Below are positions 19,801 to 32,170 of a DNA stretch of 64,000 nt, piece after piece. Below the pieces are notes generated by a model, which ran no database searches, was not told where the DNA came from, and saw nothing but the letters and a program-made list of their open reading frames with translations. This DNA comes from Myoxocephalus aenaeus (taxonomy: Eukaryota; Chordata; Actinopteri; Perciformes; Cottidae). The stretch covers positions 641,501 through 705,500 of the forward strand of contig JBAMJR010000102.1 of assembly GCA_038501785.1 (NCBI GenBank), given 5' to 3'. A program made the position numbers and the translations under genes. Numbering within the stretch: position 1 is the stretch's first letter; every line of letters starts with the position of its first letter.

Positions 19801-21804
19801 AATAGGTTGTCAGTAACAAGACTGTCATGCGGGATCAGGTAACTGTGCGAGGTGGCCAGCTGAAGGTCAAGTACATGTACGAAGACTCCACCAATAACCG
19901 AAAGATCAACGCCATCACCACAGCAGCTCCTCAGAACAGTGGGACCACAGGTCAGACGCCCAGTAAACCTCCTCCGGTCTCCAGCCTGTCCAAAGAGCAC
20001 AGTGTCGACAGGTGAGAAAGATACAAGCATAAAGACACCCAAATGACTTAAAAACATCTTTCACAGTAATGTTATTTAAAAGCAGGGAGAAGAGGGACAC
20101 CGCTTCAGTCGTTCAACACCATGTTTCTGTCATCCTTGTTTGACGCAGCACTGAATCCAGTAAGGGCTCCGGTGAGTCCTCTGGCAATGGAGGGAACAGC
20201 GGGAAGTTGTGTGGCCCGCTCACTCCCGACCAGGCTCTGAGACTGTACCGATCTCAACTGACCACCCTGGAGCAGACGGAGATCCACTCCTACCCAGACA
20301 TCTTCTTCGTGGGACCCAATGCCAAGAAGAGGCCTGCAGTCGCCGGAGGCAACAATAACTGTGGCTACGATGATGAGCAGGGTGGATACATTCACGTCGC
20401 CCATGACCACCTGGCTTACCGCTACGAGTTCCTCAAGGTCAGACACGTATTCTGCGATATTGTGAAGTATTTGTGGGCTTTGTCCGTCAAATGAATAACG
20501 TTGTCTCCCTCTGATGTTTAGCTAACACAGTATTTATCTTCCTCTCTCTCTCTCTTGCCCCCTTTAGATCATTGGTAAAGGTAGCTTTGGCCAGGTGGCT
20601 AAGGTATACGATCACAAACTGCAGCAGCACCTGGCTCTGAAAATGGTGCGCAACGAGAAGCGTTTCCACCGGCAGGCGCAGGAGGAGATCCGCATCCTGG
20701 AGCATCTGCGCAAGCAGGACCGTAACGGCACAATGAATGTCGTGCACATGCTTGAAAACTTCACCTTCCGCAACCACATCTGCATGACCTTTGAGCTGCT
20801 GAGCATGAACTTGTATGAGCTTATCAAGCGCAACAAGTTCCAGGGCTTCAGCCTGCCACTGGTCAGGAAGTTTGCACACTCCATCTTGCAGTGCCTGGAG
20901 GCCCTGAGCAAGCACAGAATCATCCACTGTGACCTCAAGCCCGAGAACATCCTGCTCAAGCAGCAGGGGCGCAGCGGCATCAAGGTAAGACACACCGACG
21001 CATCCGCGGGTGGCCAGTGAAGACCAATGACAGGATTTCTACATTGATTCTTTCCTCTCTTGTCTCTGCCAGGTGATTGACTTTGGCTCCAGCTGTTTCG
21101 AACACCAGCGGGTGTACACCTACATCCAGTCTCGTTTCTACCGCGCTCCCGAGGTGATCCTCGGTTCACGTTACGGCCTTCCTATCGACATGTGGAGCTT
21201 CGGCTGCATTTTGGCCGAGCTGCTGACCGGCTACCCCATGTTCCCCGGCGAGGACGAGGGCGACCAGCTGGCCTGCGTCATGGAGCTGCTGGGCATGCCT
21301 CCGCAGAAGGTCCTGGAGCAGGCAAAAAGGGCAAAGAACTTCATCAACTCCAAGGGCCACCCTCGCTACTGCGGCGCCAACACCTTGCCCACGGGGGCCA
21401 CTGTGCTCACAGGGTCTCGCTCTCGCCGAGGCAAGATGAGAGGCCCCCCGGGTAGCAAGGAGTGGAGCGCGGCGCTCAAGGGCTGCGAGGACCCCACCTT
21501 TACTGACTTCATAAAGAAGTGTTTGGACTGGGACCCCTCGTCTCGTCTCACACCAATCCAGGCCCTCAGACACCCGTGGCTGTATCGGCGCCTACCCAAA
21601 CCTCTACCCGGGACAGAGAAGAGCCAAGGGGCCACCGTGAAAAGGCTCCCCGAGCACCACAGCACCTCCTTCCCCTCGATCCAGGCCAAAGGAGGGCCTG
21701 GCTTAGGCGCCACAGCTGTCAACAACAAACTTAGGAGCAACATGATGGGAGACTCAGGGGAGGCCCTACCTCTTCGCACAGTCCTACCCAAACTGGTCTC
21801 TTAG
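14494..21804 (+). CDS. dyrk3: dyrk3, dual-specificity tyrosine-phosphorylation-regulated kinase 3, six coding exons
   Basis: Coding exons: 14494-14536, 16676-16785, 19806-20011, 20149-20437, 20568-20984, 21073-21804; 598 aa (human DYRK3 about 588). All junctions are GT-AG and in phase. Seen: an N-terminal RHGDGLYDSYM block typical of DYRK3; GGQLKVKYMYED; the NAPA/DH-box region up to AYRYEFLK (residue 216); the glycine loop IGKGSFGQV (218-226); ATP-binding K241; catalytic HCDLKPEN (D338); DFG (D358); and the activation-loop YTY (370-372), whose second Tyr is the family autophosphorylation site. The C-terminus is VLPKLVS. Known role: after autophosphorylating its loop Tyr, the kinase acts on Ser/Thr and controls dissolution of stress granules and other condensates. 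The kinase core also resembles DYRK2 (SLPLVRKFAHSILQC). DYRK3 is preferred for the N-terminus and for its position between rassf5 and mapkapk2. Start choice: ATG 14494 (or the adjacent 14497) is the only in-frame start after a stop at 14425. Confidence 0.88.
16676..16785 (+). CDS. dyrk3: dyrk3 coding exon 2
   Basis: Acceptor ccttcag; encodes ARHGDGLYDSYMRTDHILKD followed by PPMPKHT. It ends ACA|gtaagt in phase 0, just before a (CA)n tract. The GDGLYDSYM block aligns with GDGVYDTFM of human DYRK3. Confidence 0.88.
16794..16831. repeat. (CA)n microsatellite
   Basis: Starts 8 bp after the donor of dyrk3 exon 2. Confidence 0.97.
19806..20011 (+). CDS. dyrk3: dyrk3 coding exon 3
   Basis: Acceptor aatag; 68 codons plus two bases, from VVSNKTVMRDQVTVRGG to KEHSVD. 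It carries GGQLKVKYMYEDSTNNRK, matching the DYRK2/3 'MKVEQLF' segment, then a Ser/Thr/Pro-rich linker. Donor gtgaga. Confidence 0.88.
20149..20437 (+). CDS. dyrk3: dyrk3 coding exon 4 (NAPA/DH-box)
   Basis: Residues about 120-216: a Ser/Gly linker, PLTPDQALRLYRSQL, YPDIFFVGPNAKKR, GYDDEQGGYIHV and AYRYEFLK. This is the conserved region just before the kinase domain that supports intramolecular Tyr autophosphorylation in DYRKs. Donor gtcaga, phase 0. Confidence 0.92.
20568..20984 (+). CDS. dyrk3: dyrk3 coding exon 5 (kinase N-lobe and catalytic loop)
   Basis: Residues 217-355: glycine loop, ALKMVRNEKRFHRQ with K241, the hinge region CMTFELLSMNLYELI, and HCDLKPENILLKQQGRSGIK. Acceptor tttag, donor gtaaga, phase 0. 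Confidence 0.95.
21073..21804 (+). CDS. dyrk3: dyrk3 coding exon 6 (DFG to stop)
   Basis: Residues 356-598: VIDFGSSCFE, YTYIQSRFYRAPEV, GYPMFPGEDEGDQLAC, the CMGC insert with SRSRRGKMRGPPGSKEW, RLTPIQALRHPWL, and a 70-residue tail ending VLPKLVS. It is GC-rich compared with the surrounding introns. Confidence 0.95.
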   Translation: MIDFGSSCFEHQRVYTYIQSRFYRAPEVILGSRYGLPIDMWSFGCILAELLTGYPMFPGEDEGDQLACVMELLGMPPQKVLEQAKRAKNFINSKGHPRYCGANTLPTGATVLTGSRSRRGKMRGPPGSKEWSAALKGCEDPTFTDFIKKCLDWDPSSRLTPIQALRHPWLYRRLPKPLPGTEKSQGATVKRLPEHHSTSFPSIQAKGGPGLGATAVNNKLRSNMMGDSGEALPLRTVLPKLVS

Positions 21805-22400
21805 AGAGAGAGAGAGCCCGGTGATCTCCTCTCTTCCTCCTCTGCACTCCTCAGGAGGAGTCAGAGTACAGGACAAAGTGGAGACTAGGTTTTAAACTCG
21901 TTTGGTTGTTCTTTTATTTGTTTTCTACTGAGAGGTGTCGACACCCCAGTTCCTGGTTTTAATATTAGCTGAACAGAGAGAAGAGACAATAAAAGAAACA
22001 CAGTTTTTATAAAGAGGATTTCCTTGAGCGGCTGTGAAATGTCTGTATACAGCCATTGATGAGGTTTGATTTAGACAATGCTTTAAAAAAAAAAAAACTT
22101 TCTGTATGAGTGGACAGCTTTGTCACTGAGCAAACTTTTTTTAACCTGCGTGTGTTCTCGCGTTAAGTGGTGCGTTTTGGTAAAACACACTCAAGCACAC
22201 CTGCACTGTTCTTGCCTCACTTCACACTCTTTCTTAACACTCAGAGGACGCCTCCCTTTCAAGGCAAGTGTTTATTTGAGTGAAACTTGAAAAGGGCTAC
22301 AACGATTTCTCTTATCGCATTAGAGATGGCAAAGCAAAGATTGGTTCAGCCAATGTAATAATACAATAAATAGAAAACCAGAATCATGCGTAGTGTTTGG
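21805..22400 (+). other. dyrk3: probable 3' UTR of dyrk3
   Basis: Non-coding sequence after the TAG. AATAAA hexamers lie at 21988-21993 and 22365-22370, with another at 23754-23759, so alternative 3' ends are possible. The (AT)n tract at 22433-22479 follows. Confidence 0.45.
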
Positions 22401-22429
22401 GCCCCGCACACACACTGAAACAGTTCTCC

Positions 22430-22432
<3 letters not shown>

Positions 22433-22479
<47 letters not shown>
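22433..22479. repeat. (AT)n microsatellite
   Basis: About 23 AT units after the dyrk3 3' UTR. Confidence 0.97.
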
Positions 22480-22484
<5 letters not shown>

Positions 22485-23372
22485 ACATAACATGAATGCC
22501 TTCACACAGGTAATGAGGGATTGGCATTATGTAGTGAAGAATTAGGAAAACATTTTTTAGCAATAAGTCTTCACTTCTTTGTCTTTTCTAGTTACGCTCT
22601 TTTTCTACCTTTTCTGATCCCCGGTGCTTGCATGTCAGCTCTATGTGATGTTAGTATGTAATGTGCTTTAGCTTCATGGTGCTCTGTGGGAGGCAGATTG
22701 AGAGGCCGTCGGACAACCTATTTACAGCCCATCCTCCTCTGGGGGCGAGGAGACCGTAGCTCAGCCACACTGGGTGATGCACAAACTGAGCCTGGTTCAC
22801 GTGAGAGAGAGAGAGCGAGAAGGAGAGCTGCAAGTCATTCCACACACTCTCCTTCGGGGTGGAAAGTTAAACGTTTGTATCAACGTCACCTGCCCATCCC
22901 CCTAATTGACTGCTGTTATTGTTAGCAGTGGTGCATTAATCCGACTGGAACAATAGTGCAAGGTGAGATAGATCATGGAATAAAAAGAAGAGCGGTATGT
23001 TTAATATGAGCCAAGCTGGGGTTTTTTTTTTGTGGGTTTTATTTCAGGGGAGTTGACAGGCCAGTGACAAAGGAGGGTTATTATGGTACTGAACAGAGAA
23101 GCGTTTCTCAGGGAGACATACTTGATACATCCCTTAATCTTATGTACGATGTTCCACTTACGGTCCCGACTTCGGATGAGCATGCATGTAGTTCTGTCCA
23201 TTGAGAGCAAGAGAATGCGTCTGAAGGGGGTCTGCATGCTCCACAATCTGACCCAGATTCTCTCTCCTCCCCCCACCATCTCTTTCTCTTTTGTCGTCTC
23301 TCGCGCTTCTCATGTAGGGCAGGGAACCTCTTAAACTCACACACACATATATAGTGAATTATGGTGCTGTCC

Positions 23373-23374
23373 AA

Positions 23375-23400
<26 letters not shown>
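23373..23400. repeat. (CA)n microsatellite
   Basis: About 14 CA units. Confidence 0.95.
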
Positions 23401-23406
<6 letters not shown>

Positions 23407-24317
23407 ACGTCAGGTGCCCGTTGTATGGACCACACCGCTCAAAGAGTTCCTTCTCTCGTCCCTTTGTATCCGAAGTGAATCTGTCAGGGATTTCTACTGT
23501 CTCAATTTTCTTTTCTTTTTTTATAGAAGTGATTTCTATTTGCTATTCAGTCCAGAATATCGGAGGATGTAAAAGGCAAAATCTGAAAAAGAGAAAGCAG
23601 TATACTGTCATGTTGTACCTAGTGGTGTGCGTTAGTAGGAGGGTGTTTGGTGTTCCAGCATGAAATCACAACCTGTTATCAGACTGAGTGACTATGAGAA
23701 GAGAAACTGTACAGTAACCAAATGAAGTTGTGATAGTTTCTTTTTCTAAAGAAAATAAAAATGATTATTAACTTACATGTGCTGCACTGGGGTGATTTCT
23801 AGTTTTAGAAACACGTGTTTTTTTTTTTATCTTGATGAAGCTGCCTAGGTTGCACGGAGGCTGAAGCAAACATTCCCTTTTCATTGGCAGGAATCCAGTA
23901 TGTGCCGGATAAGATTCGCCCATGCTTTCTAAAATATGATTTTAAGCTCTGTTAACCGGGGAGATTTGCAGAGATAGCGAGACAATAGATCAAGAGAGAA
24001 GTTCCTCATATGTCACAGGACCAGACGCTCCTGTAACCAGCGGTGTCAGTGACGCGTTTGCCATGTTCCGCCTGTGTTATGAAAGAAAAGTGTCTCCAGA
24101 CGGCCCCTGGTTCCGTCGGTACAGTGAATCACTATAAAGTGAGTTGGATTTCAGTCTGTGATTAGGTTACAGATTCAGTGAACACTGGGACATTGATGAG
24201 TCAGTGGCCTGTGACACAACTTAGAGGCCGCGTGTGATCCTCACAGTAGCTTATTCTGCTCACAGAGAACGCGGCCTCAACTGAACAAAGTTACATAGGT
24301 GTGAAGATGTCTCAGTC

Positions 24318-24319
<2 letters not shown>

Positions 24320-24396
<77 letters not shown>

Positions 24397-24412
24397 ATCT
24401 ATCTATCTATCT
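24320..24412. repeat. (AT)n then (ATCT)n compound microsatellite
   Basis: About 37 AT units passing into four or five ATCT units. Confidence 0.97.
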
Positions 24413-25169
24413 CTCTGGCCGTGCTAAGTCAAAGTCTGCACTGTGAAACACAAGTAACTGTCACACAGCTGCAACACATAATATTAATGGTGGGTACAGA
24501 TTTGTATACAGTAAGGTAATTAGCACGTGTTGACGATAATTGGTATTGATAATATATCGCTGCAACTTCCCTGCAGTTACACGTGACCTCCCCGTCAACA
24601 ATTGTGCTTGGGATTGACAAGGTAGGTAATATTGAGAGAGCTGGACAATTCTGACACATTATTATTTTCAAAGTTACATCTCTCTCTTTGCAATCAAATC
24701 AGTCTACAGTCCTGTCTCTGCACTCACCATATCTATCTTTTAGATTATTATGTTGATATCTATCTGAGGCTTTGCACCTCTTCATCCCGTGCCTGAGCTT
24801 GGCTCCGGCGTCTCATACCACACTATCACCTGTACGGGTTACAGAACAGAGACACCGAAATACTCCTGCGAAGAAAAGAGTGGGAAGAGATGGTTGAGGA
24901 CTCGGGTGAATTAATGACGGTAGCCTGATCTCCTGTAATGCCGATGATTCATGTGTTGTTTACTCTTGTTGGTGCCCCGAGGGAAGAAGAAGTCAGGTGA
25001 GCGCGGTGGAGGAACCGGTTGAGCGACATCGCAGAAGACACCAGCGAGGCGGTAGTTTGAGTGGGCGAGTGGCCGTGTATGGCAACACCAGCTCATCTTG
25101 AGAGGATGAGGGACGTGTGCCGGTAAAGTGACGTGGGCATCGTTACTTCTCATCATTCTGGGCGTGACT

Positions 25170-25209
25170 CACACTTTCCATCGACACCTTGTTGTTGATG
25201 GAAAGTGTG
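25170..25209. repeat. short hairpin (17-bp stem, 6-nt loop)
   Basis: CACACTTTCCATC pairs perfectly with GATGGAAAGTGTG, extended by GACA/TGTT with one G-T pair. Intergenic; no known family recognised. Confidence 0.6.
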
Positions 25210-27782
25210 CGTTTAATCAAATGATTATGAGATCAGGTAGAACAAACAAGCAGACGAGTACACAGTAGAGAGCAGATTCTCCTGTTTTGGTGAGTTTAAT
25301 AGTCTTAATTCTTTCCTTCCTCCCTCAATTATATATATTTATATATGATAACTATATTACAGTAAGTTTAAGAAAATAAATCTAAATGACTCTCCCTGTC
25401 TTTCTCTCTTCTCTTTCTATTAATGTAAAAGCAGATTAGATCAATCCCATTAGACATTAATCCAGTCACCTTCTGGCCATATGGTCTGACGCTCATGTGG
25501 CCCAACATCCCCTTGGCACACTGACTTCTATTCTCTGAACCACACAAGTTAGATGGTGTTCCTCCTCTCGTCTGTAAGAAGGAGTCTAAGCCTTCAGGCC
25601 ATATGGAGCCACAGCAGGATGTGGTGGTGACGGTTCTGATTACCATGGGACCTGCCTGTTGCTCCATGTTTGTCTCAAACTTTCCTGTATGTTCTTGTTG
25701 ATGTTTCCACGTGGATACCTCTGGATACATGTGATCAGTTCATCATTGTGCCTGCAGACAGCTGTTGTCAATACACTTTGTGTGAGACGAATCATGGGCT
25801 AAACAACACCGGTTAAATTTTGAAATCTACTTTTAATCTAAAGAGCCTCTACTAGTTTGTGCAACCTTCTTTTCAGGACAATGGGACCCAAAACTAACAA
25901 AAAAAGCTTTAATTCTGAAGTTTAAGAACATAAATGTGCATGAACGTTACTCACATTGCTTTGAATGTGTTATGGTGTGTTTTGTATCTACCATTAAGGC
26001 TTCAAAAGTGTCAAACCTGCTGACTTGAACTTTGTACTTGTATTTGTCCGTCCTGGAAATGTTCTGTGACGGCAGATACTCAACCTGTATTTAGGGATGT
26101 GACAGAGCGCCTGGAACCTGAAGGATTGCCCTGAAGCCTCACGGTTATTTTATGATGTTTTGTTTATTCGCATATTAGCATGTTATAAAATATTCCTCAA
26201 GTGGTTTGTTTTAAGTCACTGCGAGCTTTGTCGAGATCCACCAGAGGAACTGGTACAGTCTGGACCTGAACTTTAACAAGCCTTTTTTTGCTTGATATTG
26301 GAACAGACACGCACACAAAACTATAAACACACACAGTCCTGGGTCACAGAGTGCAGACACACTCCAGAGCTATGTGAGTCGCCTGGCTTGGGTCCACTGG
26401 GACAGCTGGGGTATGAACCAGGCGATGGAAGCAGCAGGAGAATTCCATATTAAACCCCCCGCCGTTGCACCAACACCCACAGAAAGAGACACAACACATG
26501 TCCCCACATGCACAAAAGCCGACTGCAGCCTACCGTTCCTTACCTCATATACGCACAATGACACACTCACAGCTGAGCGCACACTAGTCACACACACACA
26601 CAAATGCACAGCTGAGCACATGTCTACACAGGCTGAACAGATGCAGATCGTTGTGAGAGGTGGGGTTGTGCTCCAGGAACATTTGCCCACCCGACCCACC
26701 AATCTACATTCCACACAGACTGCAGGGTATGTGCTGTGCAGTTTTGCATGCTGTGTTTTATGTGTGTGTTTTTTTTTTTTTTACCTTTAACTTCATCTTA
26801 CTGGTCGAAACCTTAGCTGCCCCTCTGTTACAGTTACTGCCTGCATATGCGCCCCCATATTTAGGGTATCAGTTTTCTTGTCTTGTTTACATGACCCGGA
26901 GGGGTCACCGTCGGGCCTGGAATAGAAGACGACTCGTCCCCTGTCTACAGAGATGAGTCTGTGTCTGTTTCTCTATATGTGTGTTTGTGTGCTTAAGTTT
27001 GCGTGTGTTTTTATGGTGCTGTCTTTCCAGTTCTCTTATAGCCTCAAGGTAGCAGGTGTGCATAGCAACACTATGGGAAGAAGCTCCAAGGGCACATCAT
27101 CGTTTTGCAATATCTGCAAACACACCTACTCAAAATCTCTGTGGAGGTTATTTTCCACAGTCTGCTCTTCTTTTGTATAAAATGAGGAGGCGCATGAATA
27201 TATTTATCATACAACAAGCAGTTCACAGTTATTCCTGTGATTGATTGCTTCATAATAACAACCCATGGCTATAACAGCATTTTTTCACATTTATATCCTA
27301 CTAGACTTTTCCTTTTAATGCATTTCTGGGCCATAAAGAAACAAACAGACATCTGATGCATCTCTTTTTACCTCTTCATACTGTATTTTCCCTATATATT
27401 TCTTCTATCAACTGCAAAGGTGCATTTATTTGTACAGCAAATCAGGTTTTAAAAGAGAAAAATGAAAAGAAAATGGTATAAAACCAATTAAATATGTGAC
27501 TAAGAATTAAGATGTGCAAGTCATTAATGAAGAGTCACGATTTTGTATTGAATAATTATAGGAATCTATCTTGGGCTGTCTGTGTTGTGTTTCTTTGCTT
27601 GTAACTCAGCCTCTGTGATGAAAGGGAGCTGGAGATTAAGACATAAGTACGTCCTTATATGTACCCATTACCACCGGAAGCCATAAACGGCTGCTTCACC
27701 AAGCAGTGCCCAACTACTGTCCTCCATAAAACACAGGTCACTCTATGATGCCATCTTCTCTTTTCTCTACATGTTATTTCCT

Positions 27783-27784
<2 letters not shown>

Positions 27785-27848
<64 letters not shown>
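27785..27848. repeat. (CA)n microsatellite
   Basis: About 32 CA units. Confidence 0.97.
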
Positions 27849-27851
<3 letters not shown>

Positions 27852-28983
27852 CACTCCCACACTACCAAGAGACGTCCTGGTGACCCAAGGCTGTCCACTT
27901 TAAACATATCCATGTGATGCAGCAGTAGCTTTGGCACCGTGATGCTGCAGGTGACTATGTAGTAGACGTGTAGCTCTCACTAACAGATCGACTGCTTCTG
28001 CTCAGCTTCTGTCTGGTTAGAGACCTACAGGACGCTGTTGACACAACCTTTCTGTTGCTGGGTAAATGGGACATTTATGGTTAGCTTCCGGTTTCACGGA
28101 GAAGACAGGAGGACAACCTTTAGCAGGACATGTTAGGAGTTTGGGAGACAGTCATTTAGGGGTGTGAACCTTGGCCCCTTGTTGCTAAGATACCTTTAGT
28201 TGAGTACCCTTTAAAAACCCTGTAAATGTATTTTATTTTACCCATAATATTGAAGTCCTGTAAGTTGTTTGTGTTTTTATCTCTCTGCATATGTGAATAT
28301 ATCCGAGGCTGAGTGGCTTCAATGTTGTACTGAGTTTATATTGAAAATCCGAATGAAAAAAAACCCATATACCTTTAGTTTTATCTCTCCTTCAGGATTT
28401 AGATTGATACTGATGTTCATTTTCAAACCAAGGCAATTGCATTTGTAAAGCAAAATGGGAAAATAACATGCAAATGTCTGGTGTTACCTGTCCCTCTGGG
28501 TTTGTGCTTGTATGTGTGTTGTTGTATGTAAACGAGACAAGCTTATGCACTGTCAGTAAACAGACTCATCAGTTTCTGTCACATGCTTCATCCTTGTTTG
28601 TACTTTCACTGAAACGGCTTTCCTAGTAGAAAACTCAATATATGACGGTTTTATTCAGAAAGAGCGAAGAATTCTGTGAAACCATTTTGTGCAACCGTAG
28701 GGCAACAACAACAATTTAGTGTGCTCCAGTAAGGTCATCCGTACTTTGATGTTCTCGTAAGAGCCAGGACTTCTCCAGCAGTGGGTACTTGGTAAATCAA
28801 TTTAATGCTGATTACAGTTAATGTAATTTCAAGATAACACACTGAGTTACTTTGTCACAAGGGACAAAAGCTCCATTGAAATGTTCCCTGAAGATAATAA
28901 ACAGTACGTTATATGGCAACGTTTGCAAGGCAGGCCCAGACACCAGTAGTGGGCCACAGCAAATATCTATATTTATGTTTATA

Positions 28984-29007
28984 TGTGTGTGTGTGTGTGT
29001 GTGTGTG
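28984..29007. repeat. (GT)n microsatellite
   Basis: About 12 units. Confidence 0.93.
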
Positions 29008-30040
29008 GTGGGGGGCATTGGCCTCATTCTCTCCCTTGTCCTCGTTTTCTCTCATCCACCCCTCTCTCTCTCCTTTGTAGCAGCTGCTGGGTGAATTGTT
29101 GTCCTGAGAGCTTTTTCCATGGCAGTATGAAGAGCCAGTTTCCGCCTGCTTCTGACAGGATACTCGTTGACCTGCTGAGGAGAGGCCAGGAAGATTTCCT
29201 TTGGTAGACAAGTCACACTTTTCATGGTGGATTCTCCTCTTCCTTCATCTGTCCGCCTGTCTTTCTGTCTGGCGCTCACACACCAACACATACTCCGAGG
29301 GAGACTGAGGAAATGTTTGAACACAGCCCATCATCTGGGCATCAATAATTCAGTCATTCTGCACTGTGCTAATGTTTATGTTTCACTGGTGGCTGAACAC
29401 AGAAACTCTGTGCTATATTAAGACCAGGAGCTGCGGTGTTGAGAGGGAAACGGCCTGCTTTGTAAAACATCACAGACTTATTGAGAACGTTACAAGCAGA
29501 AACATGTGCATGCAGCAGGGCCTTTGGTCGTATTTGAACCCAGGTCTGCTTAGGACTCCAAGGCCTCCAGTGGTATAGTAGTAGTTTGATAACTTAAAAA
29601 AAGAAGATTATTATCATTACTTTAGGAAAGATAGACAGAGCACATGAGATCTGTGTCTGCTGCATCTGTGCCTGTCTCCTTCAAAATGACAGAGTGATAC
29701 TTATAGTGATACTTTAAGTAGAGGACGCATGGAAACATTTTTATTTCTGGGGTCTCCTTGGACCCTAATATATTTGAATTTAAAATGATCATTTAAAAAG
29801 CACTAATTTAAACAGAAACCAAAAACAACGATGTGAAGTCATTAGGAACGAATTGATTGACAAAGTCAGGAAACATTAGAATGATAGAATAAAGCACCTG
29901 TGAGGTATGACACAAATGACCCCGGTTGATAGGAAGAGGGTCAACACCCACTGCTGCCCCGCAGAAGGGCGTAACTTTGCTCACGGGGGTTACATGGTGG
30001 TGCACACAGTCAAGGTTAGAGTCAAGACTTGGCTTAAATA

Positions 30041-30089
30041 CACACGCATGCACGCATGCACGCACGCACACACACACACACGCACACAC
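30041..30089. repeat. (CACG)/(CA) mixed repeat
   Basis: GCATGCAC and GCAC units merging into (CA)n. Confidence 0.85.
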
Positions 30090-30330
30090 AGATGAATCCA
30101 TGTGAGGCCTGCAGGATTGATCCCCATATTCTCTGATGTTAAGTCCCGGGTTCAAGAGTTCAGGGCTTAATGTTTCTAATCTAGTCAGTTGAGAAATGTA
30201 CACTTCAAATGTGAATCAGGCGGTGCAGTAGTATGCATATACTGTACGGGCAGTATAGACTGAGGGTCCATAATGACGTCTATTTATGTCACTTGTGTGA
30301 AAATGGCACGGGTTCAGGTCTTACAGATAG

Positions 30331-30332
30331 AC

Positions 30333-30379
<47 letters not shown>
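30331..30379. repeat. (GT)n microsatellite
   Basis: About 23 units ending in GCGCGC. Confidence 0.97.
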
Positions 30380-30384
<5 letters not shown>

Positions 30385-31581
30385 TGCATATCCACGTGGA
30401 CATTCTTTATATGTATGCCAAGAGTAGGACAGCTTGTTGGCATGAGGCGTGACGGGACATGATATTAGCTAAGGGGAATATATGATTGAGGAGTGAGCTC
30501 CAGGAATGGAAATCCACACCAGCGGGGCTGGTCTGTGGGTCATACAACCATACAAGGACATAGTAGAGGCAGAGGACCATCATGCCGGCCCTGCACATGC
30601 ACACACATCTATGTGGGTGTGTGTGCATCTGTGGCAGTGAAGGGGAGGAGTGATAGGGTGGTAGTGCCAGCTGGGCAGTTTAAAAATAGTGCAGAGTGGA
30701 GCATTGCAACTGCACGGGACTCTAAGAACACACCCGCCCGTCCCATAGTAATGCACAGCGGATTTCTCTCAGCTTTGTGATGACTGACGAGACCAGGGAG
30801 GAGGATGATTAAACTGAGTTATCTCAAAGGGCCCTTTCTGAACTGTCTGTTTTTAATTATGCGACTGGTAGAAGCAAAGTGAGTGTGCTGTTCGGGGTGA
30901 TCCGACAGGTAGGGCGGTTACAGGTGACACAAAGCCAAGATGAGGAGTATGGACTATGTGGTGAAGCAAGCCGAGCAGACATGTAGGGGCAGTGGGGGCG
31001 GAGGAGTGTAGGAGGCGAAACGTGATGGGGATCAGACTGGCAGGATTAAAGAGCACTGGACTGACCTCAGCCAATTCAAAGAACAGAGGGAAGGGATGAA
31101 GAACTGAGGGGGAGGATGCAGGAACAGCTGCTCATTAACGAAGGAGATGCACTCTTCACACAATACATACACACTCATAGATACGTGTATTAATGTAAAG
31201 ACAACATACACATCTATAAACTATGGGAGTGATTTGAATGGGAGGATAATCTCCTCCACAAAGTGGCTCTTTCACATCATGTAATCTCAGTTTGGATTAA
31301 AATGGATTATTGGATTACAAGGGCCTCCCAATAGGAGGGAGACAGGCAGACAGATACAAATAAAGATGTAAACCTGAAGGTTGGAGAATATATAGGATGA
31401 ATGCATTATATTTAAATGTTGGATATAACCATTACCTTGTATTTCATACCCCCCATTGTACAGCATGTATATTCATATTTGTCTGTAGATTTTTCTAGTC
31501 TCTGTATGACTTTATGGCTCCTGACATTTCCCCCATTTCTTCTCAATGTCTTGTATTTCTAGGGTACTCCTTGTATTTCCC

Positions 31582-32170
31582 TTTAAAGGAATAGTTTGAC
31601 ATTTAGTTAAACTAGACACTGTATAACATTCTTACATCTGTATAATATATAATAAAGCTAGAACTAGCAGCAGCTACCTTTTTTTATTATTCTGGGTGTG
31701 TCCACAGCAGGGCTCAACATTAAGGATTTCCACTTAAAAGTGGTACAAAATAATGTAAGACTTCTCCGGCACTAAAGATTGAAGGAGCTAAGGAGTGAGC
31801 CGTCTTGCTTCTTTTTAATCTTTGTTAAGAGTTGCACATTACTGGAGAAAATATAGACAAAGGTTATGAGCGGAAGCCAAGCAAGCATTTCAAATAACCT
31901 GAAAAACCGGAGTTGAGTGGCATTAGCGAATGGGAGAAACCCCATGATTCATTTACTTAAAGATTAAACATGAACATTTTATTTTGGTTCTGTCGTTATT
32001 TGATAGCCGCTAATATAATAAAAGAAGTTGTTGAGGGGCAAGTAAAAATGTACTTTGGGCAAGTGAAACAAATCTTTAATGTTGAACCCTGCACAGGCAA
32101 CACAATCAAAGAGCATCTATAATGCTCACTAATTAAAAGGTGATAATACAAAAATAAAGTATACAAATGT
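31582..32170. mobile_element. foldback MITE, copy B, split by a hAT-like element
   Basis: The left arm begins TTTAAAGGAATAGTTTGACA and runs to about 31707. Sequence resembling the other half of the same family (GCTCACTAATTAA near 32130) resumes after 32091. The interruption is the hAT-like element at 31708-32091. Family identity comes from comparison with copies A and C. Confidence 0.55.
31708..32091. mobile_element. non-autonomous hAT-like element
   Basis: Terminal inverted repeats CAGGGCTCAACATTAAGGAT (left) and the complement of CAGGGTTCAACATTAAAGAT (right), enclosing 384 bp with no ORF. The CAGGG terminus is usual for hAT elements. An 8-bp target duplication is not clearly preserved. Confidence 0.6.

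Larger units (their letters stand above)
22480..31581. other. intergenic DNA, dyrk3 to mapkapk2 (left part)
   Basis: No coding match on either strand. Contains microsatellites at 23373-23400, 24320-24410, 27785-27848, 28984-29007, 30041-30089 and 30331-30379, and a short near-perfect hairpin at 25170-25209. Otherwise nothing recognisable. Confidence 0.6.

Noticed and set aside
20612..21169. Long minus-strand frames opposite dyrk3 exons 5 and 6 (also 21166-21791)
   Set aside because: Shadows of the GC-rich kinase exons. They run through intron boundaries and resemble no protein.
25170..25209. Hairpin as a microRNA precursor
   Set aside because: Stem of about 17 bp is shorter than the usual pre-miRNA (about 22 bp or more plus flanks), and no known seed was recognised.
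25368..25730. 120-codon minus-strand frame
   Set aside because: Low-similarity, isolated, no known domain.
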